The notes under the pieces were generated by a model. That model was given only the letters and a program-made list of their open reading frames with translations, was not told where the DNA came from and made no database searches. This document shows, one piece after another, positions 48,232-56,525 of a stretch of 64,000 nucleotides of DNA (position 1 is the first letter of the stretch; the number at the start of each line of letters is the position of its first letter). The DNA is from Holzapfeliella floricola DSM 23037 = JCM 16512 (GTDB taxonomy: Bacteria; Bacillota; Bacilli; Lactobacillales; Lactobacillaceae). The stretch is taken from assembly GCF_001436605.1 (NCBI RefSeq), contig NZ_AYZL01000016.1:62001-126000 (forward strand), in the 5' to 3' direction. A program made the position numbers and the translations under genes.

Positions 48232-49554
48232 ATGAGCAAATCAGTAAGCCTAACTCATAAAAATATACGTTGGGATAAAGTTTTAAATCGAATATTTATT
48301 TTTTTATTATTTGCTTTAATGTTTTCTTTTTTAGCTGTATCTATGAATACGAATTTCTTTGTGAGGATAATAATAATTTTTAGTTTCTTAATAATTGGCG
48401 GATTGGTTTTTAAACTGTATCACTTCCTGAAGAAAAAAATTGAATCAAAATATTATATGCGAGATTTGCTCTTATCTTTCATAACAAATAACAACTTATT
48501 CAAAGAAGATTTTGAAGTAGTTCAATGGAAAGATGGAGATAATAATATTCAAAAAGAGAAAAGATACTATGTTTCCTCTTCGGCTGAATTTAAATATTTT
48601 ATATCTAATTCAAAAATAATTGTTTATGCTATAAAAAATGCTGATATCTATACTGCAACTCAAACTAAACTAGATGAGGCACTATCAGCTCTTTTTGGCC
48701 TAGAACTTTCATATAAAAAAGATACACCTTCCTACTGTGAATATCATTTTGACAGGGTTTCTCCTGAAAGAAAAGTTGTTAAAAATAATGAACGTATAAT
48801 AAATAAGACTGTCGAATATGACCTTGGCTATGGTGTGAGTTATCGACCTGATAAAGTTCCTCACGTCTTGATTTCAGGTGGAACTGGTTCTGGTAAATCT
48901 GTCTTTATTGAGTTCTTAATTATCGAGTTTCTAAAGAGAAAAGCAGATATATTTATCTGTGACCCAAAAAATAGTGACCTTTCACAACTTGAGTTCTATT
49001 TAGGTTCTGATAAAGTAGCTTCTTCCCTTAATCAAATTGCTAAAGTATCTCGTCTAGTTGTTGAAGAAATGGAATCTAGATATCAAGCTATGAAAGAAAA
49101 CTTTGAATATGGATCTAATTATATTACTCATGGATATTCAGAATGCTGGCTTATTTTCGATGAAATGGGAGCTTTCCAAGGAAATGCTACAGATAAGAAA
49201 TCAAAGGAAGTGGTCAATGAAGTTATGGGTTATATTCGACAAATTATTTTAAAAGGTCGTGCTGCAGGAGTCTTTGTACTTGTCGCTTCTCAGCAAATGA
49301 ATGCCAATACTTTAAATACAGACTTACGAGACAATTTAGGTCTTAGAATAGCCTTAGGTGCGAACAGTGGAGAAGGCTATCGTATGGTGTTTGGCTCAGC
49401 CACACCTGATAATATTCCTGTGATAGAGGAAAAAGGTGCCGGGCTTCTTTTTATGCAAGGAAGTGGTCAGGACAAAGCACAATACTATGAAGCTCCTTTT
49501 ATAGATAGAGACCAGTTTGACTTTATTGAAGAACTTACTAAATATATCGATTAA
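48232..49554 (+). CDS. FtsK/SpoIIIE-domain ATPase (TcpA-type coupling protein)
   Basis: DNA-pumping ATPase of 440 residues. Two N-terminal membrane segments (about residues 20-60), then the FtsK/SpoIIIE domain with Walker A GGTGSGKS (216-223), CDPKNSDLSQ (243-252), Walker B WLIFDE (306-311) and the ASQQMNANT segment. In Gram-positive ICEs and IMEs this family (Orf21 of Tn916) brings the relaxase-DNA complex to the mating channel. Its presence without VirB4-like genes supports a mobilisable element. No FtsK gamma DNA-reading domain. Confidence 0.88.
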   Translation: MSKSVSLTHKNIRWDKVLNRIFIFLLFALMFSFLAVSMNTNFFVRIIIIFSFLIIGGLVFKLYHFLKKKIESKYYMRDLLLSFITNNNLFKEDFEVVQWKDGDNNIQKEKRYYVSSSAEFKYFISNSKIIVYAIKNADIYTATQTKLDEALSALFGLELSYKKDTPSYCEYHFDRVSPERKVVKNNERIINKTVEYDLGYGVSYRPDKVPHVLISGGTGSGKSVFIEFLIIEFLKRKADIFICDPKNSDLSQLEFYLGSDKVASSLNQIAKVSRLVVEEMESRYQAMKENFEYGSNYITHGYSECWLIFDEMGAFQGNATDKKSKEVVNEVMGYIRQIILKGRAAGVFVLVASQQMNANTLNTDLRDNLGLRIALGANSGEGYRMVFGSATPDNIPVIEEKGAGLLFMQGSGQDKAQYYEAPFIDRDQFDFIEELTKYID

Positions 49555-49556
49555 TG

Positions 49557-49605
49557 ACGTTTTAAATTTGTAGAATTGGTTTTTAATTCTATGAATTTAA
49601 AATGT
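49557..49605 (+). repeat. Long imperfect inverted repeat after the FtsK-like gene
   Basis: Arms of 21 bases (49557-49577 and 49585-49605, beginning ACGTTTTAAATTTG) pair with three mismatches around a 7-base loop GGTTTTT. There is no T run, so it is not a standard terminator; an oriT or single-strand origin structure is possible. Confidence 0.6.
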
Positions 49606-49607
49606 AT

Positions 49608-49625
49608 TCACTAGCTTGCTAGTGA
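49608..49625 (+). repeat. Short hairpin TCACTAGC-TT-GCTAGTGA
   Basis: Perfect 8-bp stem with 2-base loop, 2 bases after the long inverted repeat; the two form a tandem hairpin array. Confidence 0.7.
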
Positions 49626-49682
49626 TAATATATGTCCAAACATCTGATTGACATTAAAAGCTGAAAGAAAGGATTTTTTACT

Positions 49683-50006
49683 ATGATTAAAATTAATGAT
49701 TTTATTAAACCAGAATTACTAGGAAATAATTTCGCTGCAGTCAGAGGATACAGTGAAGTTTTAGATAGAGAAACCAATGAAAAGACAGGATATAAATTAG
49801 ATATTTCTATTCAAGACCCCGAATCTGATTTCTTCATGGAACTTTTTACTGTTAAAGTAAAAAATGTATCCCCTACTTTGAGTTATAAAGATTTAGAGCA
49901 AAATAAAAAGATTATGCCTGTTGTGTTAGAAAATTTGAACGTTGGGCAATTTAATGGCAATCTTTGGTATAACTGTAGTGATGTGTTGCCAGCTAATAAA
50001 GGCTAA
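49683..50006 (+). CDS. Small element protein, possibly DNA-binding
   Basis: 107 residues, not recognised with confidence. Predominantly short beta-type segments (NNFAAVRGYSEVLD, YKLDISIQDP, FFMELFTVKVKNV) with no membrane part, and an AAGGATT site before the ATG. Genes of this size beside rep/relaxase genes in Tn916-like elements (DUF961-type) or rolling-circle replicons are often small DNA-binding proteins, so a single-strand DNA-binding role is a guess. It is followed at once by the candidate origin. Confidence 0.6.
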   Translation: MIKINDFIKPELLGNNFAAVRGYSEVLDRETNEKTGYKLDISIQDPESDFFMELFTVKVKNVSPTLSYKDLEQNKKIMPVVLENLNVGQFNGNLWYNCSDVLPANKG

Positions 50007-50012
50007 ATACTG

Positions 50013-50081
50013 TTAAATAATTAATATAACTGCCCTAACGGAGTTAAGGGCAAGTGGAACGTGTTATATTAATATATTTAA
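50013..50081 (+). other. Candidate rolling-circle or transfer origin (nested inverted repeat)
   Basis: Outer arms 50013-50030 and 50063-50081 (TTAATATAAC against GTTATATTAA, extending outward with small mismatches) enclose a GC-richer hairpin 50031-50052: TGCCCTAAC, loop GGA, GTTaAGGGCA with one bulged A. It lies 92 bases upstream of the HUH rep start and is the only GC-rich palindrome in the element's non-coding DNA. Confidence 0.55.
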
Positions 50082-50082
50082 C

Positions 50083-50114
50083 AAAGACCAAGCCTTTTGG
50101 CTTGGTCTTTAGTT
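50083..50114 (+). terminator. Terminator upstream of rep
   Basis: AAAGACCAAGCC pairs with GGCTTGGTCTTT around a short loop (50083-50110), followed by TAGTTT, directly after the candidate origin. Confidence 0.8.
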
Positions 50115-50172
50115 TATTTATTATATAAACAAGCGTTACGAGAAAATATATCCAAAATTGGAAGGTTATTTT

Positions 50173-50952
50173 TTGAGTTATAATAAAAAAATTGTTCAAA
50201 CGAATTCTTATATTGAAGTATATGAATATGACAAAGTTATTATCTCGGAAAATACTAAAAAAATAAATCGTCGTAGTAAATCTAAAAATTTTGATGAATT
50301 AGAACAGGAAGAACAGCTTAAACGGTTGCATAGAATATCTAAAACTAGACAGAATGCTAAGTGGAAAGTCATGAGATTAATTGATACAAATTTTGATTCA
50401 AAAACTTCATTTTTAACTTTAACCACAAAAGAAAACATTCAAAATAGAGATTGTTTTAATAAAATATTCGATAAATTTATTAAGCGGCTTAATTACAAAG
50501 TATTTAAAACAAAAAAGAGATTATTAAAATATTTAGCAGTATTAGAGAAACAAAAACGTGGAGCATGGCATGTTCATATCATTTTGTTTGATATCCCCTT
50601 TATTGCTCATAAAGAATTAATGAAAATTTGGGGATTAGGTGGTGTTTGGATAAACAAGATAGATGTTGATACAAAAGAAAATCGAGGACGTTATGTTTCT
50701 AAATACTTTGAAAAAGGTATTGGTCAAGAACTTGTAGAAAGTTATGGTAAAAAATCTTTTTACTCTTCTAGAAATTTAAAACATCCCAAAGAATACAAAT
50801 TTATCTCCAATGAAACTACTGAAAATATTATAAAACATGATGAACTTCTTTATGAGTCAGAATATTTAGGAAAAGTTTACCGAAAAGGAAAATTAGTTCC
50901 AAATAAAATTAAATATCGCAAATTTAAATTAAATAATAGTTACGGAGGTTAA
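50173..50952 (+). CDS. rep: HUH-superfamily replication initiator / relaxase-like protein
   Basis: Probable nicking enzyme that starts rolling-circle replication or transfer of the excised element. It shows the HUH metal motif WHVHIIL (His138 and His140 in the frame opening at 50158) and a tyrosine helix RGRYVSKYFEKG (Tyr179, Tyr183), preceded by a FLTLTT strand; this is the usual Rep order. GGAAGG lies 7 bases before a TTG at 50173, so I take UUG as the start (259 residues). Basic C terminus (RKGKLVPNKIKYRKFKL). It lies next to the candidate origin and ends 6 bases before xis. Confidence 0.82.
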   Translation: MSYNKKIVQTNSYIEVYEYDKVIISENTKKINRRSKSKNFDELEQEEQLKRLHRISKTRQNAKWKVMRLIDTNFDSKTSFLTLTTKENIQNRDCFNKIFDKFIKRLNYKVFKTKKRLLKYLAVLEKQKRGAWHVHIILFDIPFIAHKELMKIWGLGGVWINKIDVDTKENRGRYVSKYFEKGIGQELVESYGKKSFYSSRNLKHPKEYKFISNETTENIIKHDELLYESEYLGKVYRKGKLVPNKIKYRKFKLNNSYGG

Positions 50953-50958
50953 CAATTA

Positions 50959-51156
50959 ATGCAGAAAGAATTACAAAGATTCCCCTTATTACTAACAAGA
51001 GAACAAGCATCCTCTTATTTGGGAATTGATCCAAAATCATTTGATAAATTTATACGCTCTCATTCTGATATGCCTCGTTTTATGGTTGGTAGTCGTGAAA
51101 GATTCACTATAAAAGACTTGGATGAATTTGTTTTTTCTCATTCAATAATAGACTGA
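50959..51156 (+). CDS. xis: Excisionase-type helix-turn-helix protein
   Basis: 65 residues with a MerR/Xis-like winged helix: LLTREQASSYLGIDPKSFDKFIRSH, then MPRFMVGSRERFTIKDLDEFV. This DNA-bending type steers the neighbouring integrase toward excision. Overlaps nothing; GGAGG of the preceding gene end serves as ribosome site. Located between rep and int, the usual order. Confidence 0.85.
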   Translation: MQKELQRFPLLLTREQASSYLGIDPKSFDKFIRSHSDMPRFMVGSRERFTIKDLDEFVFSHSIID

Positions 51157-51184
51157 CTGAAATTTTTAAAAAGGAGTTTTTTAT

Positions 51185-52228
51185 GTGGCTAGTATAATCA
51201 AGCGTGGTAAATCTTATCGTGTTGAAATTTCTAATTATAAACATGGTAAGAATAAGAGAATATCAAAAACTTTTAAAACAAAATCTGAAGCTCAAAGATG
51301 GGCTATGCAAAATGAAATTGCCAAAGGTAACGGTGTAGATTTAGCTTTGAGAAAAGATAAATTTTCAGATTTTTATTCTAATTGGATTTATTTAGTTAAA
51401 AAAAATGATGTTCGCTCTGCTACATTCCTTAACTACACGAGGACTATTCCTATTGTGAAAAAACTTTTTAAAAATATCACTTTAGGCGAATTGAATGATT
51501 TAGTAGTTCAAATGAAGATCGATGAATATGGAGAAACTCATTCTCGTAAAACTACTACAGAGCTATTATTAAAAATCAGAACCTCTTTACGTTATGCTTA
51601 TGGACGTGGTTTAATTACATCTGATTTTGCTGGATTAATAAAAACTAGAGGAAAAGAATTATCAAAAAGAAATTCAGCTTTATCGATATCTGACTTTAAA
51701 AAATTACGCTCTTACCTACTTAAACACCATGAAAAAGATTTTTATATTCTTGTATTGCTGGCTCTTGAAACTGGGGCTCGTCGTGGAGAATTATTAGGTC
51801 TTACTAATAAAGATATATTTAAATATGGGATTAGTATTAATCGTTCTATTAGTCCCTCTAGTTCTGATACTAGACTAAAAACTAAAAGATCTAAGAGAAA
51901 TATTAGCATTAATGAAAATGTCTATGATATTTTAAAAACTGTTACAGAAAAAAGTAATGGTTACTTATTTAGCTTTGATGGTTTTCAACAATCTGCAAAA
52001 TTAGCAAGATTATTAAAAAAACTAGATATTCCAAAAACTACTTTTCACGGTCTTCGAGATACCCATGCTAGTTTTTTATTTTCAAATGATAATATTAGGA
52101 TAGATTATATCTCTCAAAGACTGGGGCATTCTAATTTACAAACCACAATGAATTACTATTTAGAATTAATGCCAGAAAAAAAGCACCTGCAAGATGCAGA
52201 TGCTTTAAGTCTTTTAGATTCGTTGTAA
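51185..52228 (+). CDS. int: Tyrosine recombinase (integrase) of the element
   Basis: Site-specific recombinase of 347 residues. N-terminal AP2-like arm-binding domain (YRVEISNYKHGKNKRISKTF), SAM-like core-binding domain (about residues 55-155) and catalytic domain with Arg in TGARRGEL (about 199), HGLR (288-291), LGHS (313-316) and tyrosine in TTMNYYLE (about 325). It starts with GTG, preceded by AAAAGGAG. It ends 64 bases from the right att copy, so the integrase targets the rpsI 3' end. Confidence 0.95.
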   Translation: MASIIKRGKSYRVEISNYKHGKNKRISKTFKTKSEAQRWAMQNEIAKGNGVDLALRKDKFSDFYSNWIYLVKKNDVRSATFLNYTRTIPIVKKLFKNITLGELNDLVVQMKIDEYGETHSRKTTTELLLKIRTSLRYAYGRGLITSDFAGLIKTRGKELSKRNSALSISDFKKLRSYLLKHHEKDFYILVLLALETGARRGELLGLTNKDIFKYGISINRSISPSSSDTRLKTKRSKRNISINENVYDILKTVTEKSNGYLFSFDGFQQSAKLARLLKKLDIPKTTFHGLRDTHASFLFSNDNIRIDYISQRLGHSNLQTTMNYYLELMPEKKHLQDADALSLLDSL

Positions 52229-52245
52229 AATTAGTTTTTACACCA

Positions 52246-52255
52246 ATTTACTCCA
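52246..52255 (+). repeat. Possible integrase arm site, right
   Basis: ATTTACTCCA, same word and orientation as at 46459-46468, between int and the right att copy. Confidence 0.35.
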
Positions 52256-52291
52256 CATAATTGCTCGAATCGTTGATATATATATAAATAT

Positions 52292-52309
52292 ATTAACGTT
52301 TTGAGAATT
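52292..52309 (+). repeat. Right attachment site at the rpsI 3' end
   Basis: ATTAACGTTTTGAG followed by AATT. Read on the minus strand it encodes the last residues Ser-Lys-Arg and the stop of S9, so insertion left the protein unchanged. Confidence 0.88.
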
Positions 52310-52688
52310 GTGCTGATTTACGAGCTTTTTTAAGACCTGGTTTCTTACGTTCTTTCATACGAGGGTCACGAGTTAGTAGACCAGCACGTTTTAAAGGACC
52401 GCGGAAATCTGGGTCGATTTGTAACAATGCACGAGCGACACCATGACGGATAGCACCAGATTGACCTGAGAATCCACCACCGTTAACGTTCACAAATACA
52501 TCATATGAACCTTCAGTTTCAGTGATTGCTAAAGGTTGTTTTAAGTCTTGAATTAAGATTGCTGATGGAATGTAGTCTTCAACTTTTTTGTTGTTAACTG
52601 TAACTTGACCTGAGCCAGGTACTAAACGTACACGGGCTACGGAATTCTTACGACGACCAGTTCCAAGATATGCTACTTGTTGAGCCAC
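52293..52688 (-). CDS. rpsI: 30S ribosomal protein S9
   Basis: 131 residues ending in the conserved QFSKR tail that reaches the P site. Its final four codons are inside the att repeat, and the element begins just after its stop. Its presumed native terminator is now at 46287-46313. Follows rplM by 13 bases. Confidence 0.99.
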   Translation of the reverse strand: MAQQVAYLGTGRRKNSVARVRLVPGSGQVTVNNKKVEDYIPSAILIQDLKQPLAITETEGSYDVFVNVNGGGFSGQSGAIRHGVARALLQIDPDFRGPLKRAGLLTRDPRMKERKKPGLKKARKSAQFSKR

Positions 52689-52701
52689 AATAAGTTCCTC
52701 C

Positions 52702-53145
52702 TTAGATTAGTGTTTGAATGTCTAGTTCAACGGGTTGTTGTGCTTGGTTTTCGTGTTCTGAACCAGCATAGACATGTAGTTTTGAGAATTGTTGACGACC
52801 TAAAGTATTTTTAGGAAGCATTCCTTTTACTGATAATTCAACTAATCTTTGTGGATTATTGTCTAATAATTCACCTGCTGTAACAGATTTTAATCCACCT
52901 GGGTGGTTACTGTGACGGTAGTAAATCTTGTTACTTGCTTTATTACCAGTCAAAACAATTTTTTCTGCATTAATTAAAATAACGTTATCACCAGTGTCAA
53001 CGTTTGGTGTGTATTGAGGTTTGTTTTTACCTCTTAGAAGTGTTGCAACGGCTGTTGAAACACGTCCTAATGAGACGCCACTTGCATCGATAACATACCA
53101 TTTACGGTTGAATTCACCTGGTTTAGCTAATGGGGTTGTACGCAA
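52702..53145 (-). CDS. rplM: 50S ribosomal protein L13
   Basis: Early-assembly large subunit protein; 147 residues beginning [21 protein letters not shown] with the conserved GRVST and SVKGMLP segments. First gene of rplM-rpsI, with its own promoter and leader after truA. AGGAGG site before the ATG/TTG-adjacent start. Confidence 0.98.
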   Translation of the reverse strand: MRTTPLAKPGEFNRKWYVIDASGVSLGRVSTAVATLLRGKNKPQYTPNVDTGDNVILINAEKIVLTGNKASNKIYYRHSNHPGGLKSVTAGELLDNNPQRLVELSVKGMLPKNTLGRQQFSKLHVYAGSEHENQAQQPVELDIQTLI

Positions 53146-53159
53146 TGTTTTTTCCTCCA

Positions 53160-53215
53160 GTTTCTTCGCATGTTTGATAATACAATAAGTTTCCGGGGCT
53201 TATCGTGGACAAACA
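53160..53215 (-). promoter_or_regulatory. Putative L13 leader RNA
   Basis: On the minus strand the rplM leader holds the hairpin ACGATAAG-CCCCGGAAA-CTTATTGT and then TTATCAAACATGCGAAG before the ribosome site. This resembles the autoregulatory L13 leader known upstream of rplM-rpsI in Bacillota. Confidence 0.55.
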
Positions 53216-53227
53216 ATACCAGATAAT

Positions 53228-53256
53228 AATTTACTATATATTTCTGAAAATGTCAA
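53228..53256 (-). promoter_or_regulatory. Promoter of rplM-rpsI
   Basis: Minus strand: -35 TTGACA (53251-53256), 17-base spacer, -10 TAAATT (53228-53233), directly after the truA stop. Confidence 0.6.
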
Positions 53257-53262
53257 CTATAT

Positions 53263-54036
53263 TCAAATATCTTGTCGATATTTTTTTGGAACTTCATCAT
53301 AGAAAACTTCTTTTAAATAAAGTCCACTAGCCGGAGCAGTTCCTCGTGCTTGTTGTCTATCTTTAACTTCAAATAATCGAATAAAGTCGTGAATATCACG
53401 TCGATTATTTCCAATTTCAAGTGCAGTCGCAACTAATATTCGCACCATATTATACAAAAAGCCATTTCCAATAAAGTCAAAAACCAACTCATTATTCACT
53501 TTATCTTCAGTCACATTAGCATAATAAATGGTTCGTACCTTATCTTCAATCACACCACCACTTGCTGCAAAGCTTGTGAAATCATGCTCACCTATTAAGT
53601 CTTTCAGTGCAATTTTGATACGATCGACTTCAAGTGGATAAGGATAATGTCCTGTATAAAAACGCTTAAAAGGGTCTGTATAACGGCCACAATCAACGCG
53701 ATATTGATACCACTTAGCTTTCGCATCAAAACGGCTGTGAAAGTCTTCTTGAATTTGTGACTCCACAAACTCTACATCAAGAGGCATTAAACTATTCAAT
53801 GCTTTTAACATATTAATAGCAGGGATTTCATTTGGAAAGTCAAAATGAATAATTTGGCCATAAGAATGCACACCAGCATCAGTTCTCCCTGATCCATGGG
53901 TCATCACTTCTTGGCCTTTCATCATTTTTTTCAAACCCAATTCAATCACACCTTGTACAGTTCTCAAGTTAGGCTGTCTTTGAAATCCATGGAAATTATG
54001 ACCATCATATCGTACCTTCATTTTATAACGTGGCAC
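53263..54036 (-). CDS. truA: tRNA pseudouridine synthase A
   Basis: Makes pseudouridine at positions 38-40 of tRNA anticodon arms. The 257 residues include [14 protein letters not shown], the catalytic GRTDAGVHS (Asp, about residues 50-58), FASSG-like DFTSFAASG and [17 protein letters not shown]. Follows ecfT by 2 bases. Confidence 0.98.
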   Translation of the reverse strand: MPRYKMKVRYDGHNFHGFQRQPNLRTVQGVIELGLKKMMKGQEVMTHGSGRTDAGVHSYGQIIHFDFPNEIPAINMLKALNSLMPLDVEFVESQIQEDFHSRFDAKAKWYQYRVDCGRYTDPFKRFYTGHYPYPLEVDRIKIALKDLIGEHDFTSFAASGGVIEDKVRTIYYANVTEDKVNNELVFDFIGNGFLYNMVRILVATALEIGNNRRDIHDFIRLFEVKDRQQARGTAPASGLYLKEVFYDEVPKKYRQDI

Positions 54037-54038
54037 GG

Positions 54039-54836
54039 TTAAAACCTCCTCAAAACAATTAATAATAGCGTTAAAATAGCGAAGTAGTATAAGACGTATA
54101 AATCTGTCTTATGCCATCTTAGACGTCTAAACTGTGTTCTAGGCTCACCTAGCTGGTAGTTTCTTGCTGTCATTGATTCTGCCAAGTCGATAGCAATCTT
54201 CATACTGTTAATTAATAGCGGAATTAACATGGGAATAATCGACTTAATTCGCTTAATAATATTACCGTCATTAAAGCTCGCACCTCTGGCACGTTGCGCA
54301 TTCATGATTTTAGTTGCTGTCTCCATTAACGTAGGGACGAATCGTAGTGCAATTGAACAAATCATAGAAAATTGATCTACAGGAAACTTCACTTTTTTTA
54401 GTGGCTTTAGTAGAGAGGCAAATGCATCGGCAATTAACATTGGTGGGGTCGTAATGGTCAGAATTGTTGACATAAAAATAATTGTTGATAATCGAACGAG
54501 TATAAATATACTGTTAATAATTCCATATTGTGAGATAGTAATTATCCCCCACTTCAAATAGATATCTCCACCACTGGTAAAGAGAATTTGAAGCGTTACC
54601 GTGAATATCATCAGCCATAACATTGGTCTTAAACCTTGCCAGTAAATTTTAGCAGATATTTTTGTCATGTAAGCCGCAAAGAGTGTAAATAGAACGATAA
54701 CACCATATGTCCAAAAATTATTAGCTAGAAAAATCAAAATGATAAAGGCGAAAGTTCCGAGCAATTTAGCTCGCGGATCTAATCGATGTACATAAGAATT
54801 ACCATATATATATTGTCCCAATAAAAATCTATCCAT
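54039..54836 (-). CDS. ecfT: ECF transporter transmembrane subunit EcfT
   Basis: Membrane scaffold of the shared energy-coupling factor that serves several vitamin S components. The 265 residues from the ATG at 54836 begin [24 protein letters not shown]; about six hydrophobic segments, with the two Ala-Arg-Gly-type coupling motifs (QRARGAS, and [10 protein letters not shown]). Its start overlaps the end of ecfA2 by 8 bases. A possible partner in this window is the FolT-like protein at 14.7 kb. Confidence 0.95.
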   Translation of the reverse strand: MDRFLLGQYIYGNSYVHRLDPRAKLLGTFAFIILIFLANNFWTYGVIVLFTLFAAYMTKISAKIYWQGLRPMLWLMIFTVTLQILFTSGGDIYLKWGIITISQYGIINSIFILVRLSTIIFMSTILTITTPPMLIADAFASLLKPLKKVKFPVDQFSMICSIALRFVPTLMETATKIMNAQRARGASFNDGNIIKRIKSIIPMLIPLLINSMKIAIDLAESMTARNYQLGEPRTQFRRLRWHKTDLYVLYYFAILTLLLIVLRRF

Positions 54837-55701
54837 CTTTAGCCAACTTTCCACCAAATTTTTGTGCTAAAACTTTTACCAGTTCAGCCATTGTAATTGG
54901 CATTGAATCAAACTTAATACCCTTAGCTACTAACCTTTGAGCAAATTCCGTGACTTTAGGTTGGTTCAAGGAATGACTAGCTAACCAGTCTGCCTCTTGA
55001 AATAAATCATGCGGTGTCGATTGTCTTAGTAACTGTCCTTCTTCTAACACCAACACCTCATCTGAATAATTTGCAACAATATCCATATCGTGACTCACTA
55101 AAACAACTGTGTGTCCTTGACGCTGATACTCTTTGAACAAAGATAAAATTTCTTTTTGGCCAACTGGATCTAATCCCGCCGTTGGCTCGTCTAAAATCAA
55201 GACTTCAGGATGACTTGCCATCACCCCCGCAATTGCAACGCGTCGCATTTGCCCACCTGACAATTCAAACGGTGATTTTTCGGCTAAGGATTGATCAAGT
55301 CCTACTTGATCCAACCAATAATAAGCAGAGGCTTCGGCTTCTTTTTTGCTGAATCCAAAATTAAGTGGTCCAAACATAATATCTTTCAATACAGTCTCTT
55401 CGAATAACTGATTTTCTGGAAATTGAAAGACCATCCCAACTTTTTGACGTAGCGGTTTCAATCCTTTACCAGTCGTTTCTTGATTAATCAAAAACTCATT
55501 ACCGATATGAATATTTCCTTTTGAAGGTTTCAACAAGGCATTAATTTGATGAATTAAGGTCGACTTCCCGCTCCCCGTATGACCAACAACAGCTGTAAAA
55601 CTTTTTGATTTAATTTTAAAATTGATATCAGATAGACCGTACTTTTGAAGTTCTGTACCTTGACTATATATATAACTTACATTTTCGAATTTAATTTCCA
55701 A
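54829..55701 (-). CDS. ecfA2: ECF transporter ATPase EcfA2
   Basis: Cytosolic ATPase of the energy-coupling factor, 290 residues. Walker A GHTGSGKST (about 39-47), Q-loop FPENQLFEE, signature ELSGGQMRR and Walker B LILDEPTAG (about 160-168). It overlaps ecfA1 by 25 bases and ecfT by 8, so translation is coupled. Called EcfA2 by its second position in the rplQ-side order ecfA1-ecfA2-ecfT-truA. Confidence 0.95.
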   Translation of the reverse strand: MEIKFENVSYIYSQGTELQKYGLSDINFKIKSKSFTAVVGHTGSGKSTLIHQINALLKPSKGNIHIGNEFLINQETTGKGLKPLRQKVGMVFQFPENQLFEETVLKDIMFGPLNFGFSKKEAEASAYYWLDQVGLDQSLAEKSPFELSGGQMRRVAIAGVMASHPEVLILDEPTAGLDPVGQKEILSLFKEYQRQGHTVVLVSHDMDIVANYSDEVLVLEEGQLLRQSTPHDLFQEADWLASHSLNQPKVTEFAQRLVAKGIKFDSMPITMAELVKVLAQKFGGKLAKDG

Positions 55702-56525
55702 AAGTATTCAACTAACTCACTTTCATCTAAAATATCACGAGGAACATCGATAGCATGCTGCCTTAATTCAACCGCTAACTGCTTAGCAAATGGCAACATT
55801 AAGCCCATTTCTGTTAACCAATTTTCATCAATTAAAACTTCTTTGGGTGTTCCTTGTTTAACTAACTGGCCATCAGACAAGACACAGATATCATCTGCTT
55901 TTGTCGCTTCTTCAATATCGTGGGTCACTGAAATAACAGTAACTTGATACTTTGCTTTAATTTCTTGAATGACCTGGTGAATTTGATTTCGTCCCTGCGG
56001 ATCTAGCATACTAGTTGCCTCATCTAAAATAATAACCTTAGGCCTAATTGCTAAAATACCAGCAATTGCTACTCGCTGCTTTTGTCCACCAGATAATTTA
56101 GAAGGTTCCATTTTTCGAAATTCCGACATATTTACAAAATCAAGTACTTCTTTGATACGCTTTTCAATCTCGTCTGGATCAATATTTCGATTTTCAAGAC
56201 CAAATGCGATGTCATCTTCCACTGTTGCCCCAACAAATTGGTTATCTGGATTTTGAAAAACAATTCCCAAGTCATTACGAATATCAAACCACTTTTCTTC
56301 ACTAGCTGCAATCCCATTAATTTTAATTTGTGCTTGAGAATTAGAATCAGGTTCTTTAAGGCCAGTCAGTAATCGAACCAAAGTGCTTTTACCGCTACCA
56401 TTATGTCCCAAAATAGATGTCCAACTCTCTTTAATAATATCTAAATTGAGATTTTTTAAAGTTGGTTGATTATTTTGAGAATAGGTGTAAGTTAAATTTC
56501 TAACTTCTATTATGTTTTCACTCAT
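55677..56525 (-). CDS. ecfA1: ECF transporter ATPase EcfA1
   Basis: First ATPase of the energy-coupling factor, 282 residues. Walker A GHNGSGKST (about 40-48), Q-loop FQNPDNQFVG, signature KLSGGQKQR and Walker B IILDEATSM. The C-terminal half has the regulatory extension usual in EcfA proteins. First gene of ecfA1-ecfA2-ecfT-truA, separated from rplQ by 184 bases. Confidence 0.95.
   Translation of the reverse strand: MSENIIEVRNLTYTYSQNNQPTLKNLNLDIIKESWTSILGHNGSGKSTLVRLLTGLKEPDSNSQAQIKINGIAASEEKWFDIRNDLGIVFQNPDNQFVGATVEDDIAFGLENRNIDPDEIEKRIKEVLDFVNMSEFRKMEPSKLSGGQKQRVAIAGILAIRPKVIILDEATSMLDPQGRNQIHQVIQEIKAKYQVTVISVTHDIEEATKADDICVLSDGQLVKQGTPKEVLIDENWLTEMGLMLPFAKQLAVELRQHAIDVPRDILDESELVEYFWKLNSKM

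Larger units (their letters stand above)
46333..52305 (+). mobile_element. Integrative mobilisable-type element inserted at the 3' end of rpsI
   Basis: A 5.96-kb segment bounded by a 14-bp perfect (18-bp with one mismatch) direct repeat, one copy being the last codons of rpsI. All genes point one way: wHTH regulator, two unknowns, a small membrane protein, FtsK/TcpA ATPase, a small unknown, HUH Rep, excisionase, tyrosine integrase next to the right end. There is no VirB4 or other mating-pore gene, so it would need a helper conjugative element, or spread by another route. Base composition is more AT-rich than the ribosomal neighbours. All frames are intact, so it may be active. Confidence 0.9.

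Noticed and set aside
46333-52305. The element as a filamentous (inovirus-like) prophage, given HUH Rep, small membrane protein and ATPase
   Set aside because: The ATPase has FtsK/TcpA features rather than Zot features, there are no coat or minor coat protein candidates beyond one small membrane protein, and Xis/Int organisation fits IMEs better.
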